Below are positions 33,561-45,889 of a DNA stretch of 64,000 nucleotides, in pieces. Made by a program: the position numbers and the translations under genes. Positions within the stretch are counted from its first letter, which is position 1; each line of letters opens with the position of its first letter. A model generated the notes under the pieces. The model saw nothing but the letters and a program-made list of their open reading frames with translations, was not told where the DNA came from and did no database searches. Source of the DNA: Chamaecyparis obtusa (lineage: Eukaryota; Streptophyta; Pinopsida; Cupressales; Cupressaceae); assembly GCA_027943335.1 (NCBI GenBank), contig BSBK01007029.1, positions 1,054,001 to 1,118,000 of the forward strand. The letters run 5' to 3'.

Positions 33561-34778
33561 TTTCACTCTTCTGAAGTGAGCTTGGTTAAGAGCCAACCTT
33601 GTTAAAGGTTACAAAACACACTATAAGGTGTGACCTAGTTAGAATATTTATCACTAACAGTTCTCCCTTAACCAAGCCCTCACTATGGGGTCAACAAGAA
33701 AATAATAAAAATTCATTGAATCTCATATTGAAATATAAAGATTGTTAAGTCCTACTCGGTTAAGAGATTTATATGTAGCAATGGTTAGAATGTTACAATA
33801 ATGATCTAATTCAAATACAATTTATTTTGCATATTTTTAGATCTATTATAAGCTCAAAATACCTCTAGCCAATAATATAAATTCAATCTCTTTGTTTCCT
33901 TCAACTCTGTTCTTCTCGTTAATTGCTTTCTCTGACACTCGATGTTCTCTGTAGAATTGTTTGGTTATGTCTTCAACCTATTTGACCAGCTTCACATGAA
34001 TTCAATCTTCTCATGTACATTCCAAAATTCAATCTGAATCTTGTGTCTCCTTTTATAGACATAATAAAATATTTTATTTCCATCCATATATTTTCCCTCT
34101 TAATCTTCATCATTGATTTTTCCACTTTAACCTTCCTTGGTAGTTGTGTCAATAACACATTTTGTTCTCCTTCATCCAATCATACTTAAATTTTGTTTGT
34201 TGTTTGATCATCATAACAAACATTATCTTTTACCTCGAAATCATCAACAATTGTCGACCTCATCATTTTTAGTCGACAATCATTAGTTCCATGTATTTCT
34301 TTCACTTGGTCAATACTACATTACAGTAATTCAGTTAACACTATACTTAGTATACATTACACTTGCTCAGTGTAAATTGTTCCAACTCAGTGTATACTGA
34401 ATTCTCTATTTACCAACCACATAAACTTGTTCATTCTTGATCTTTAATCCATAATAAAATCATGTAAAGTAATCAAATCACTAACATAACATCATAGAAT
34501 CATCAATAAGTTACCCAATGAATACCATATCCATATTTTTCTCATATGTCTCATCTTCATCTAGATATATCATTCCTTCACCATTATTTCCTTCTTAAGA
34601 TGTTTGTAACCATCATGATAAGTACAGTAAAAACTAGTTGACATCAATAACAATATATTAATAGATTTAATGTCTCACATATACCTTAGTAGCTTGGTGA
34701 TCATCAATAATTGTCTTTCAAATATCTAATTAGTTGTCAAACTCTTCTTCAAGATATTTAATTAGTTGTAGTCTAACA
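33560..34778 (-). repeat. Partial LTR of a minus-strand element (copy 1)
   Basis: Collinear with 54.85-56.05 kb: shared blocks include GGTTACAAAACACACTATAA, CACTATGGGGTCAACAAGAA and TGATCTRATTCAAATACAA-type stretches. On the minus strand it would start TGTTAGACTACAAC (34778) and is cut off at 33560, where the other copy continues for about 300 bp more. It contains no coding sequence. Confidence 0.65.
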
Positions 34779-34869
34779 ACCTTGAAGTTGATTTTTTTGA
34801 TTTCTCAAGTGTGTGACTTCTATAGACAACTTCTTGACTCAATTGATTAACTCTCTCATTTCATCATTT

Positions 34870-36470
34870 TCTTATTTTTTCCTTATATTTGTGCATGTGC
34901 CTTGCAGGTATATAGGTACAATTGGAGGTGCTTGCAAAAGTGGAGCCCCAGGATTTAATACATGTTGATTTGATGAAACTTAAAATGTAGTTTATTGGGC
35001 TTAAATTCCCAAAGTCGGGATCATTGATGGTTGTGATACATTTTGTTTCATATTTTTTCCTACTTGTGTCACTCTAGGATAGGCATCATTTATATTTTCT
35101 AAGTTGGGATGTGAATGTATAGTAAACATAGATGTTTGAGAATCCAAAGCATTGTAATACATCTCAAGTGCATCTGCATCTTGGACTATGTAAGGATCCT
35201 GAAGCGTAGTATATGTTTTTCATAAATGATTATTGAAGGAGCTTATGGGTTCATTTTCCTATCTTCCAATATCAACAAATTTCTTATGAAAATCCAATGG
35301 TGTAATAGGAATCCCAAACTTTCCACTGAATGTGGCCTTTCATAGTCCCATGCAGTTATAGACAAAGTCGGTAAGTGGACAAACTAGTAGAATGCTTCAT
35401 CTCCTAATGAATGAGGGAAAAGTCTGCATGTGACATCCTCATGTTGAATTCTTCTATTACACAAGGTATCCTTGAAGATCCTGATGTGTTTCTCCACTAT
35501 TCAATTGAGATTGTTAACATGGAACTTTGAACAAAAGTGTTGCAAATTATTTGGAAAATCATAATAAGAATTGAAAGTAAGCGAGGATGTGTTATTCTAT
35601 ATTAACAATTTCACCATGGTTGCTACTTTAACTAGTTGAACTGGTGTTTCTTGAGCTTGAATAATTTGAACTTGAGATGTTGGTAATAAAACTTGTTGAG
35701 GTGCAAATCTATGTGGGATTGGACTTTATTGATTTAAAGACTTGCAACATGAGCTATACAATGATTTATCCCTTTCCTACCAAACTAAAATTCCTTCACA
35801 TCCTCTTCTTGTTTTGAGGTTGATCTCAATATCCTTTTTCATCTTTGTGATTCTATATTTTCAATTTTCTAATGAGAACAATCCAATCTTCCTATCTATC
35901 TTTCAATCCCAAAATTTCCATTCTTCTTTCCCTTTCAAGCCTTCTTTAGATTTTCCTTTCACTTTCTAATCTTTTCTGGATTTTCTTATCTATCTTATGT
36001 GCCCACCTTTATTCTTCATTCAATAGATTAAAAATATCTAGGTATTCTCATTTGTTCCTTCTTTTTCCCCAAGTAGTCAACAACCCTTTAATTTTGTCTT
36101 TGATGTTCTGGCCTTTCTTGGGCTTTTCTTTCAATCCTCTTAACCTTTTCTTCTACGTTGTCTAAGATGTCAACAATCTGTAGGTACTCAGGGTTATTCC
36201 TCCTTTGATTCCAAGTGAGGGAATAAAATGCAAGGATGATGTTATCTTGAAATGACTCCCAATTTCCTCTTGGTTCTCATGATGAGAGGAAGATTCATCC
36301 TCAACGTAGCCAATAGGTACAACACTAGACACAACCATACTAGAGAAAATATTCATTTGTAAAGTTACAAAATAACCTTTGCAAGCGTCCACCTTATTTT
36401 CTAGAAACCCTAAGTACCTTTAAATATAATTTTCAATAGGGGTGTCATACGTTCATTCCATTTTCTCTCT
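34870..36470 (-). pseudogene. Retrotransposon gag (capsid-type) remnant
   Basis: On the minus strand several broken frames read like a gypsy gag capsid: HEDVTCRLFPHSLGDEAFY, WDYERPH, FHKKFVDIGR and NEPISSFNNH. They match the usual gag pattern of a helix, L-FP-SL-G-A, a W-and-F motif and a K-F block. Upstream is a charged Lys/Arg/Glu-rich N-terminal part, and downstream (34930-35150) a Pro/Gln-rich tail. Stops and frameshifts are frequent. No protease, RT or integrase lies between it and the LTR fragment ending at 34778. Confidence 0.5.
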
Positions 36471-36796
36471 ACTTGATAGCGATCCTAGAAAATAGAATAC
36501 CAGACACATAACTAGAGATCCAAATCAGAAGGCATGATCTTATTTTAAAGACATTTTGATATTTTTAAATAAGTTTTCTAGTAGAAAACTACACAAACCA
36601 AACTACATACTCTCCTTAACAATTTTGTGTGCCAAATAGATAGCTATGATAGATGTAGCACCTTCATAATTCCAAAAATAAATTTTATATATAATACCTT
36701 AAGTGACATACCCCTCAACCATATCGACAAGGGTATTAATCAATAGAGCATGATGATCTCTATCGATACTAGTCACCTCCTATACATCCTTATACT
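36471..36796. other. No gene recognised; flank of the split LTR
   Basis: Non-coding AT-rich DNA. It ends at the minus-strand LTR terminus at 36797 (CTAACA on the minus strand). Confidence 0.4.
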
Positions 36797-36842
36797 TGTT
36801 AGATAACTGAGAGGGAGGGTGAATCAGTTAAATCAGTTATCT
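36797..36842 (-). repeat. Terminal 46 bp of a minus-strand LTR (copy 2), separated by insertion
   Basis: Plus-strand TGTTAGATAACTGAGAGGGA is the complement of an LTR end (...CTAACA). The sequence ATCAGTTATCT at 36832-36842 continues as TATCCTACAGTCCC at 54587, so the rest of this LTR lies beyond the 17.7-kb insertion. Confidence 0.65.
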
Positions 36843-37893
36843 TGTTGGCAAGTGATGTTTTGGGAGCACTAGGGATCACTTGAGGGTTATCATTTATGGA
36901 AACACTTATGTTGGAGTGATCTCATGTAGAGAGTTTTGGTATTGGAGACTCAGTCATAAAAATGACTAAGTACATAATTAGAATAACAGTATATTGCGGA
37001 ACTATTTCGGTTAGTGAAGATGATATGTAATATATTATGGCTTGTAAAGTTAAAGGAAGATACTTTGGGATATGTATAAGCTTCAGTTGAGATCGCACAT
37101 ATTTTGATGATGAGATCAATAAGATACAATGATATGAAGGTATGCGAAGATAGAGAATCAGTAAAACGGGGCATATGAACAGTCGCGATGATTGAGGAAA
37201 GGTTAGTTGGTATGGTAATGTGCTAAGTCAAATGAATGTTGTATATTACTGACACTTTGGTAATATAAGATCGTTGAATCTATGTTTATCATTTGCATAA
37301 GTAATTATTATGCTTTGTAGTGTATTTGTGAAGCCGACTGGATGACAGAATTAGTATAAGTATAGAGCATTTTATGAAAGTGATAAGTGTGATTATAATG
37401 ATGATGTGATGGATGTGAATTTGGGATATTAGAGAGAGAAAATAGCAGATGCAAGATGAGAGGTTGACAAAGCTATAACTAGAACTATCAAAGCATAGTA
37501 GATGCTTGTATAGTTCACTTTTTTTAGAACACTTTGGTGACAATATTTTAATTATAAGAGTTGTAAGCTCACCACCTTTAACAAGGTTTTTGTATACTCC
37601 TAATAGGGTCTTTGTATTCCTCTAACAAGGAAATGTACTATATAATACTTAGCTCCTAACATGGCTAGATCTCCTAACAGGGATTCAATATTTTAGTGCA
37701 TGGTTGTGGGTACCATCCCCACCGGGGTTTTCCCTTAACAGGGTTTCCTTGAAAACAAATAATGGTGTTATGAGTTATGTGTTGTGGGTTTATGTTCTTT
37801 TCATTGATTTGGTTTATTTACAATTGGTTGAAGTTTAATTCAAAGTATTGTAATATTGATTCACTCCCCTCTTAGCAGTACTTAACCCTAACA
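36843..37893 (+). repeat. 5' LTR of the ORF-X element
   Basis: TGTTGGCAAGTGATG...CCTAACA (1051 bp). The 37570-37760 part repeats CTAACA-GG boxes at irregular intervals of roughly 15-45 bp. The partner at 53545-54586 differs by scattered substitutions, mainly transitions. Confidence 0.88.
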
Positions 37894-37895
37894 AT

Positions 37896-37907
37896 TGGTA
37901 TTAGATC
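37896..37907 (+). other. Primer-binding site (initiator tRNA-Met type)
   Basis: TGGTATTAGATC starts 2 bp after the LTR end and resembles the canonical TGGTATCAGAGC with three changes. Confidence 0.65.
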
Positions 37908-37952
37908 TATTGGCCCTTGGAGAGAAAGCCTAACAGCTTAAGGGAGATTAGA

Positions 37953-39138
37953 ATGGATTCAAATAATTTTCAAGAGAACTTTGAAGTAGCACTTGATGAC
38001 CTAGACAAAGTAAAGGCTGAAAATGGTGAATTGAAATTCAAATTGAGAAGAGCAGAAGGTTTCATCAAGAAACTAAAGGAACAACTTGAAATTTAAAAAA
38101 GTTAGAGACAAGACCTTATGGATAAGATCAAAGAGGATTCAGACAATAATACATCACACCAAGTAAAGAAGCTGGAGCAAGAAAAGGAGAAAATCAATCT
38201 TCTAATGATTAAAGAGATTCAACATGAAAAGGATGCAAGATACAAAGTTGAAGAGACACTAAAAGAACCAAATATACTGATAGGACAAATGAAGACTGAA
38301 CTTGATCACTACAAGGATAAATGTTAGGAATTTGATAAGTACAATCAGATCATAAAAGGTGAGCTCACTCAATCCAAACTACACATTGAGAAAATACACA
38401 AGGGTAGTGATAAAATTGATGAACAAAGAGAGACATAAACCTAAAGGAGACATGACTAGAATTAAATTCAATGAAGGTGAATGTTCTAAAACTAATGAAG
38501 AAACACATGAAGCAAAGACTAAGGAAAGACCTACTCTTGAGATACCTGGAGATTGTATCAGACCTTTCAAAGCTAGATGCTTTGGATACAACAAACTTGG
38601 ACACATGAAAATAGATTGTAGAGGTAACAGTTCTTTCAAACCCTTTTCTGGTTATTGTCACAACTATTATACATATGGACATAAGAAAGAAAAATGTAGA
38701 AAACTTGATTAGTCTAGATACAAACAAGATTACATCAAAAAAGAATCAATATTGAAGATCACATGCCACAAATGCAATAACTTTGGACATACTACAAGGT
38801 ATTGTAAGTTACAGGTAAATCAGGATAGAAGGAGACCACCCACATGTTACATATGCAACAACCTAGGACACATAGTGAATTTTTGTAGATATAATGGAGA
38901 GAACAATAGAAGAGGACTAAGAAGACCATCTCCTATGGTTATAAAGAAGAATGTTGGTGATAGTGGCAAAAGTATTAATGAGTACATAAATGAGTTTGAG
39001 AATCATTTCAAGAAATTGGCAAATGAAGATGATGAGAAAATATGGAAGGTAAAAGATTTCAATAAGGCATTGGTTCAGGGAGAGACAGTAGATGGTGTTG
39101 TGTCTTCCCCTGATGTTGACATTACTAAATCAACCTAG
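37953..39138 (+). pseudogene. Coiled-coil plus CCHC-knuckle gag-like protein of the ORF-X element
   Basis: The ATG at 37953 opens a charged heptad region (DDLDKVKAENGELKFKLRRA; then VKKLEQEKEKINLL and KDARYKVEETLKE after a stop near 38095). After another break at 38326 and a basic linker come four zinc-knuckle motifs: CFGYNKLGHMKIDC, CHNYYTYGHKKEKC, CHKCNNFGHTTRYC and CYICNNLGHIVNFC (38570-38886). The tail contains SINEYINEFENHFKKLANED. There is no capsid-type domain before the knuckles, which is unusual. Predicted role is nucleic-acid binding and packaging. Three or four stops or shifts interrupt it. A diverged counterpart lies on the minus strand at 56.8-57.8 kb. Confidence 0.75.
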
Positions 39139-39357
39139 ATGGTTGCATGGCCTTAGGGGGAGCATTGGATGCAGATAAAATATTATATCCAACCCCTAAT
39201 TATGTGGAATAAGCTCATGTGAGCTTAGATATGGTGTGTACAGACACTATGGAGTCTATGTTTGTGATCATAGCACTTGGAGATTCATATCTTGTGTTCA
39301 AAATTTTTTGTTTGACTGGATACTGTGCGAAGTTAAGCTACTTGTGATTAATGCACT

Positions 39358-39903
39358 TGTTAGAGTAAATGGTTATTTTCCATTTCACTCTTGACTTAAG
39401 TTTACTTAGGTGAACTTATTTATTAGGAAGAATTATTCTTTTTTGGATATTATTAAGAGGATATTGTCGGGTCATACTTTGACTCCAACTACTCATAAGA
39501 TGTGGTTGAGTCCATGTACTCCAACTACTTTATTTGGTAGTTGGTTGACTCCAACTACTCCTAAGAAGTGGTTGAGTCTAACTAATCCAACTGCCCTATT
39601 TAGTAGTTGGTTGACTCTAACTACTCTTCAAGAGAGGATGTAGTTGAAGGTTGACTCCAACTACTCCTACTAGCTCTTGCCTATATAAATAGGCTAGCTC
39701 TCATGTATTTGCAATATTAGAGATACATTGTATATCTCTTGCTTTTGCATCCTCTTAATGCTATTTTGCTTCTAGCATTTGCATCACTCTCTTGGAGACT
39801 AACTCTATGTTGCTATTTTGATTTCATATCATTTGCATTCATAGCATAGATATCTATTCTTTGCACTAGTTTTCTGGATTAATAATCTTTTCATATTCTA
39901 ACA
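39358..39903 (+). repeat. Copia 5' LTR
   Basis: 546 bp, TG...CA. The 39470-39670 portion is built from alternating CCAACTACT and TAGTTGG boxes within a loose GACTCCAACTACTCCTAAGA unit. A TATATAAATAGG box at 39682 is a candidate TATA element. Confidence 0.92.
39682..39693 (+). promoter_or_regulatory. Candidate TATA box of the copia LTR
   Basis: TATATAAATAGG lies about 220 bp before the LTR end. The same box, with one change, is in the 3' LTR near 45669. Position and sequence fit an LTR promoter; transcription was not tested. Confidence 0.5.
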
Positions 39904-39915
39904 TGGTATCAGAGC
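39904..39915 (+). other. Copia primer-binding site, perfect tRNA-iMet match
   Basis: TGGTATCAGAGC follows the LTR end CTAACA directly. Confidence 0.9.
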
Positions 39916-40936
39916 TTTTCTATGTGCAAGAGTAGATTTTAGTTTCCATATTTGAGATATTTAGAGGGGCTAATAAATTTTATTATAGTTTTCAAAAAAC
40001 CCAATATGCTCTTCTCTCGCATCTTCAGATGATCTTGAGAATCAGAAAAGTTTGACGGAAACTTTTTTAATCTCTGGGGTTTTGCATGTGTTTTATGAAA
40101 TTTGGGTGATTGCAACATTTTTGGTTATACTAGCAGCATTTTTAGCTATTCCAACGCATCCAGGAGGCTTGAGAAAGTCAGATTCAAACCTTTTCATGTC
40201 TTTTTTGGTTGTTGGGGTCATTTTTTGTAGCTAAAGGCATCTTGTTTACACTGGATCAATAGCTTCTATACATTATCAAGAAAAACACCTTCTGGGTTTT
40301 GTTCATAGCACAGAAAAACCATTTGGGTTGCTTTCCCTTTTTGCATAAAGTTTTCATATTTTGCAGAATTGAGCTCAGAAAGCTACAGCAATACCCCTCT
40401 CTATTGGCAATTGCAAATTTGAAGGCATTTTTTAAATGCTTCGTTCTTGCTCATACGAACTCCGTTTCTCATGATTTTTTTTTTATCTTGGCTATTGTTT
40501 TGTGCTATCTGCACTAGTGCACAGGTTTGTTTATTTTGGTTCAGAGATTTTTCAAAAATTGCAAATTCTCAGTCGTGACATTGCACAGTTCTCATTTTGG
40601 GAACTTCAGAGGATCATAACTTTCTCATATGACCTCGTATCGAGGCAATTCATTTTTTGAAAGTGCATGACTTTTTGAGTAGATTGTAGTGGTGCTATTT
40701 ATTTCTTTGAGTAATATGCAAAAAATGTATTTTCAACATATGCTCTTCATGAGGGTTTTGTAATGCATTGAAATCAAAACCACTAAGTATTTCTTGCTAG
40801 TGGTAGTTGTAAATGCACTAATATAAAGTGCCAAATCATATTTTCTTGGGGGGGTTCTTCAAATTGAGTGAAAAGGGGGGGTTGTCTTGGTTCAGTTTTC
40901 TTCTTTTCAGTATTTCTTCTCTACATTTCTTCATCA
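39916..40936 (+). other. Copia leader, no gene
   Basis: About 1 kb between primer site and gag. Only short chance frames; presumed untranslated leader and packaging region. Confidence 0.6.
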
Positions 40937-43900
40937 TGGATCAAAAAAATGTGGCCATCCTAACTCCATACATTACTTTGAGTGGAAATCACGCATGAAA
41001 ATTCACTTAAGGAAAGTTGGATTAAATAGGATAACTATGAGACTTGAAAATGAACTTGCTAAAGATGAATATAAGCCTAAGTGGCTTAATAAATGTGATG
41101 AGGCATATGGAACATTGTGTTTGTCTATTTCTCCTGATTTTCTCTTTCACATTGAGTCTTTGAGTACACCAAATGAAATATGGACAAAGCTAGAAACACT
41201 ATTTGGCACACAAGATTCAATGAGGGGTCACATGTTGGAGAATGAACTAATAAGTTGAAGTCCAGGCAATTCCAACACAATCCAAGATTTCTTCACTAAA
41301 TTGAAATCACTAAGGTTGCAGTTAAAACAATGTGGAATTGAAAAGAAAGATGAATAATTGATTCTTAGTATTCTCTCTAAACTAAGTTTAGAATATTTTG
41401 TGTTTGTTTCTACCTTCTATGCTACTAAGGGTGCACTTGGTACTCAATTCACCATGACATCTTTAGATGATTTTGCTGTCAATCTCTCTCGAGAATAGGA
41501 CAAGCTAATCTAGATGGGCACTCTTAAGTCCTCTAAGTCACATGCTTTGGCTGCCAACCAAGGCACAAAAGAGAAAAAAGGACAAAGTAGTAGTAATAAT
41601 AGTAAGGATAAGAAACAAAAGAATAACAAGGAGAAAAAGGATCAAATACCGTTTGCTTCAAAAGAAACTAATGAGACCCAATTTTCCAAAGGTGACAAGA
41701 CTAAGAAAGAGAAGGTCCAATGTGCCTATTATAAAATACTTGGTCATGATAAACATAAATGTCTGAAGAAACAAATCGATCACTTGACACACATTCTTGA
41801 GAAGAATAATATCAGTGTTCTTGATTCTATCAAACAAACTTCTCATGTGGGGTCTAACAAGGCAAAATAAAATAGCAAGGGGAAAGGAAAGGGTAAGGCC
41901 CTTATTGCAGTTGCTTCTTCACCATCCACTTGGGTTCTTGATTCAAGTGCTTCACACCACATGGCTTCATCTAAGGAAGAATTTGCATCTTTGGAGCCAT
42001 GTTCTATGCCTTCTATTTTTATGGGTGATGACACTCTTGCTGAGGTGTGTGGAAGAGGGTCTGTTGATGTTAGGGATGGAACATTCAATGATGTTCTTTG
42101 TGTGCCCTCATTATCAACTAATCTCATATCAATATACCAGATCACTCACATAGATTCAGGCAAGTGAGTTGAGTTCACTCCTGATTCGATGGAAATTCAT
42201 GAGTTACACAGTGTTTCTACAGTTACAGTTGGGAGAGAAGATCATCAATCATGACTCTATCTATTTTCTCACTTTGTTCCTAATTCTCCTTTGACTTATT
42301 TGCTCACTCATTCTAATGATGTGAGTAGACTATGGCATGAGCAGTTTGGCCATCTAAACTTTCGCTACCTACAACAACTCAATCAACAAAGCATGGTGAC
42401 AGGGTTGCCTTCAGTTCAATTTTCAAGTGGTGTTTTCCAAGGGTGCATTCTTGGTAAGCATCCTAAGGAAAATTTTGACAAAAGTAAAGCATGGAGAGCT
42501 TCACAAATACTATAGTTAGTTCACAATGATGTGGCTAGTCTATTTCATCATCCTTCTTTCAGTAAGACCCGATATGTCCTCACATTCATTAATGACTTTT
42601 CTTGATATACTTGGGTGTACTTTCTCAAACAAAAGTCAGAGGTATTTGATCTTTTTTAGGACTTCAAAACTTTTGTAGAGAAGCAATCTGAGAAAGCCAT
42701 CAAAGTTTTGTGCATTGACAATGGTGGTGAGTATTTCAACCATCGGTTTGAGAGGTATTGCATTTTAGAGGGGATTGATTTACAACATTCAGTTCCATAC
42801 AATCCTCAACAAAATGATGTTGCAAAATGGAAGAATAGGTGCTTGAAGGAAATGGAGAACTGCATGATTCACTCTAGATCTCTTGCACCACAGTATTGGG
42901 CAAAGGCCATCAACTATGCTTGTTATATCCAGAACCGTGTTCCTCATTGAGCCTTAAAGGGAGTCACTCCTTTTGAAGCTTGGACCGGTCAGAAACCATC
43001 AGTTAAGCACTTTCAAGTTTTTGGTTCTCCTGCATGGGCCCACATTCCTGTAGAGAAATGCAAGGCCTTAGATCCACAGAGTAGACCTTGCATATTTATA
43101 GGTTATCCTAATGGTGTGAAGGGTTATCGATTGCTCCACCCTACTACACATGAGTTGTTCATTGAGAGGAGTGTTCAGTTTGAGGAGGGCTCTTCGAGCT
43201 TACTTTCTATCACTTCTCCAACTCTGTCTACTTTGACATTGGAGTCACTTGGAATACATGATAGATATTCTGATGAGTCAAATTCACCTGAAATGTCTTC
43301 TACCTCCACTTCTGATGTAGAGAATTATTCAAAGGACTCACCTCCTTCCTCTCCTAGTCATCATTCAGAGGTGTATTCTCCTCTAGATTCTCCATCCTCC
43401 AGTCCACTTTGGGCTAGACAAACCTTGCAATCTATAGGTGATTGGGTTGGGGATCCATCAGATACTAGGTGGACTCATTCACAATTCCAAGATGCTCCAC
43501 ATGTCTTCATTGCTACTACCTCAGATCCATAGTCTTTTTGTGAGTCTTCTGGTATTCCTGAATGGGATACAGCTATGCAAGAGGAGTATAGTTCCTTAAT
43601 GAGGAGTCACACTTGGGATCTTGTCCCTCTTCCTAAGGGAAGAAAACTTGTTTGATGTAAGTGGATCTATCAGACAAAATTTGCCTCAGATGGGTCGGTT
43701 GACAAGTATAAGGTTCTCTTGGTCGCCAAAGGATTCTCCCAGGTTCTTGGGATTGATTAGTCTAAGACTTTTGCGCCAGTTGCCTGAATGAATTTCATCC
43801 GACTTGTTCTTACAACTGTTGTAGAAAATCATTGGGAAGTACACCAGATGGATGTGAAGAGTGATTTTCTTCACGGTGAGCTTCAAGAGGAAATCTACAT

Positions 43901-45060
43901 GGAGCAACCATAGGGGTTCCTTAAGGATTCTTCACTTGTGTGTCATCTTCAGAAGTCTCTCTATGGCCTCAAATAGGCTCCTTGGGCCTAGTATGTCAAT
44001 ATGGAATCCTTCCTTCTATTAGTAGGGTTCACTCGATGTCATTCTGATCCCAATGTCTACATTCTATAGCAAGATGATTCACTCCTATTTTTGGTTCTAT
44101 ATGTTGATGACTTGTTAATCACAGGGAGTTCTTCATCCACCATTGGGGCTGTCAAAATTGCCCTTCATGATAGATTTTTTATGACTGACTTGGACTTTTT
44201 GCATTACTTTCTTAGGATTGAGATCTCTCAGTCTTCTTCTGGGATCACTATCACACAATCCAAGTATGCTCTAGATTTGCTCTCAAGGTTTCATATGGCT
44301 GACTATAAGCCTGCTCTGACTCCCCTTCTTTCTGGAGTCAAACTTGAGGCCCATTGTTCTTCTCCACTTGTTGATGGTACTTTGTACTGACAACTTGTTG
44401 GGAGTCTTATTTATCTAACTTGTACGAGACCTAACATTTCATATGTTGTAGGCATGGTCTCTCGATTCATGCAAGAGCCTCATAAGCTGCACTGGAAAGA
44501 AGCCAAGTAGATCCTTCACTACATTCAGGGTACTCATAGTTTTTGGATTCACTATGTAGTAGGTATTGAGCTTGACTTGGTGGGATACATAGATTCAAAT
44601 TGGGTGGGTGATTCTGAGGATTGCAAGTGTACTTCAGGTTACAACTTCTCACTTGGTTCAGGTCTTGTTTGTTGGTCAAGCAAGAAGTAGTCTACTATTG
44701 CTCTATCTTCTACTGAGGCTGAGTATCAGGGGGATGTGAATGTTGCCACTAAGGCCATTTGGCTTCAAAATCTTCTCACTAAATTTGGTATCTAGATCAG
44801 ATGACCATCAGTCATATATTGTGACAACCAGAGTACCATTCAGATCTCATCAAATCTGGTCCATCACCAGCGGACCAAACACATAGAGATCCACATGCAC
44901 TACATCTGAGAGCTCATCCATGGCCATGTCATCAACCTTCACTATTGTCAAACTTCTGAGAAGGTTGCTGATATCTTCAACAAACCATTCACTGAGAGCA
45001 AGTTCCTTCATTTGTGTGCTTTGCTAGGGGTGCAGGATGCTTCATCTTCTAGGGGGTTCT
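40937..45060 (+). pseudogene. Copia gag-pol polyprotein, decayed
   Basis: Gag starts at the ATG at 40937 and shifts frame near 40970: FEWKSRMKIHLRKVGL, NEIWTKLETLFGTQDS, and a knuckle CAYYKILGHDKHKC at 41720. Then protease WVLDSSASHHMASS (D-S-S for the usual D-S-G/A), pre-integrase LWHEQFGHLNFRYL, integrase (CIDNGGEYFNHRFERYC; VPYNPQQNDVAKWKNRCL), RT (MDVKSDFLHGELQEEIYMEQ; LYVDDLLITG at about 44098-44127) and RNase H (STIALSSTEAEYQ; RTKHIEIHMHYI; VADIFNKPFTESKF), ending near 45060. More than a dozen in-frame stops occur, nearly all explicable as Gln, Arg or Trp codons changed by C-to-T or G-to-A. The integrase Glu of the DDE triad appears as Lys in AKWKNR. The element cannot be autonomous now. 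Confidence 0.93.
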
Positions 45061-45343
45061 TCCTCTCACTCAGAGTCCTGACTCTTTCCTTTCTTTAGGG
45101 GTATTATTCATTGTATATACATGATGTATGTTATAATGGGGGAGTTGTGATTACTCCTTCCATTCATGCATCTTGCTTTCTTTTTTTTACTCTCTTTTGG
45201 AGAGGAGTTTTCTCCCATGGGTTTTTTCTCCTTTTCTCTAGTTATGAGAGGATATGTGTTAGTTGTACATGGGTACCCAAAATTGCTTTATTGTCGGGCC
45301 CCATAAGCTATTTTTTTCTCCCTAAGTTGCACTTAAGGGGGGG

Positions 45344-45889
45344 TGTTAGAGTAAATGGTTATTTTCCATTTCACTCTTGACTTAAGTTTACTTAGGTGAA
45401 CTTATTTATTAGGAAGAATTATTCTTTTTTGGATATTATTAGGAGGATATTGTTGGGTCATACTTTGACTCCAACTACTCCTAAAATGTGGTTGAGTACA
45501 TGTACTCCAACTACTTTATTTGGTAGTTGGTTGACTCCAACTACTCCTAAGAAGTAGTTGAGTCTAACTAATCTAACTACCTTATTTAGTAGTTGGTTGA
45601 CTCCAACTACTCTTCTAGAGAGGATGTAGTTGAAGGTTGACTCCAACTACTCCTACTAGCTATTGCCTATATAAACAGGCTAGCTCTTATGTATTTGCAA
45701 TATTAGAGATATATTGTATATCTCTTGCTTTTGCATCCTCTTAATGCTATTTTTCTTCTAGCATTTGCATTACTCTCTTGGAGACTAACTCTATGTTGTT
45801 ATTTTGATTTCATATCAATTGCATTCATAGTTTAGATATCTATTCTTTGCACTAGTTTTTTGGGTTAATAATCTTTTCATATTCTAACA
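45344..45889 (+). repeat. Copia 3' LTR
   Basis: Same 546-bp sequence as 39358-39903 with roughly two dozen substitutions and no net length change. Preceded by the purine tract TTAAGGGGGGG. Confidence 0.93.

Larger units (their letters stand above)
39358..45889 (+). mobile_element. Ty1/copia retrotransposon, full length, nested
   Basis: LTRs of equal length (546 bp) at both ends, TGTTAGAGTAAATGG...TTCTAACA, about 96 percent identical by eye. The target duplication is GCACT (39353-39357) versus ACACT (45890-45894). A perfect primer site follows the 5' LTR and a G-rich purine tract (TTAAGGGGGGG) precedes the 3' LTR. It carries gag, protease, integrase, RT and RNase H in copia order but with many premature stops. 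It is inserted between the gag-like ORF and ORF-X of the outer element. Confidence 0.93.

Noticed and set aside
38365..38727. 120-codon minus-strand open frame
   Set aside because: It is antisense to the zinc-knuckle coding sequence, which explains all the conserved features.
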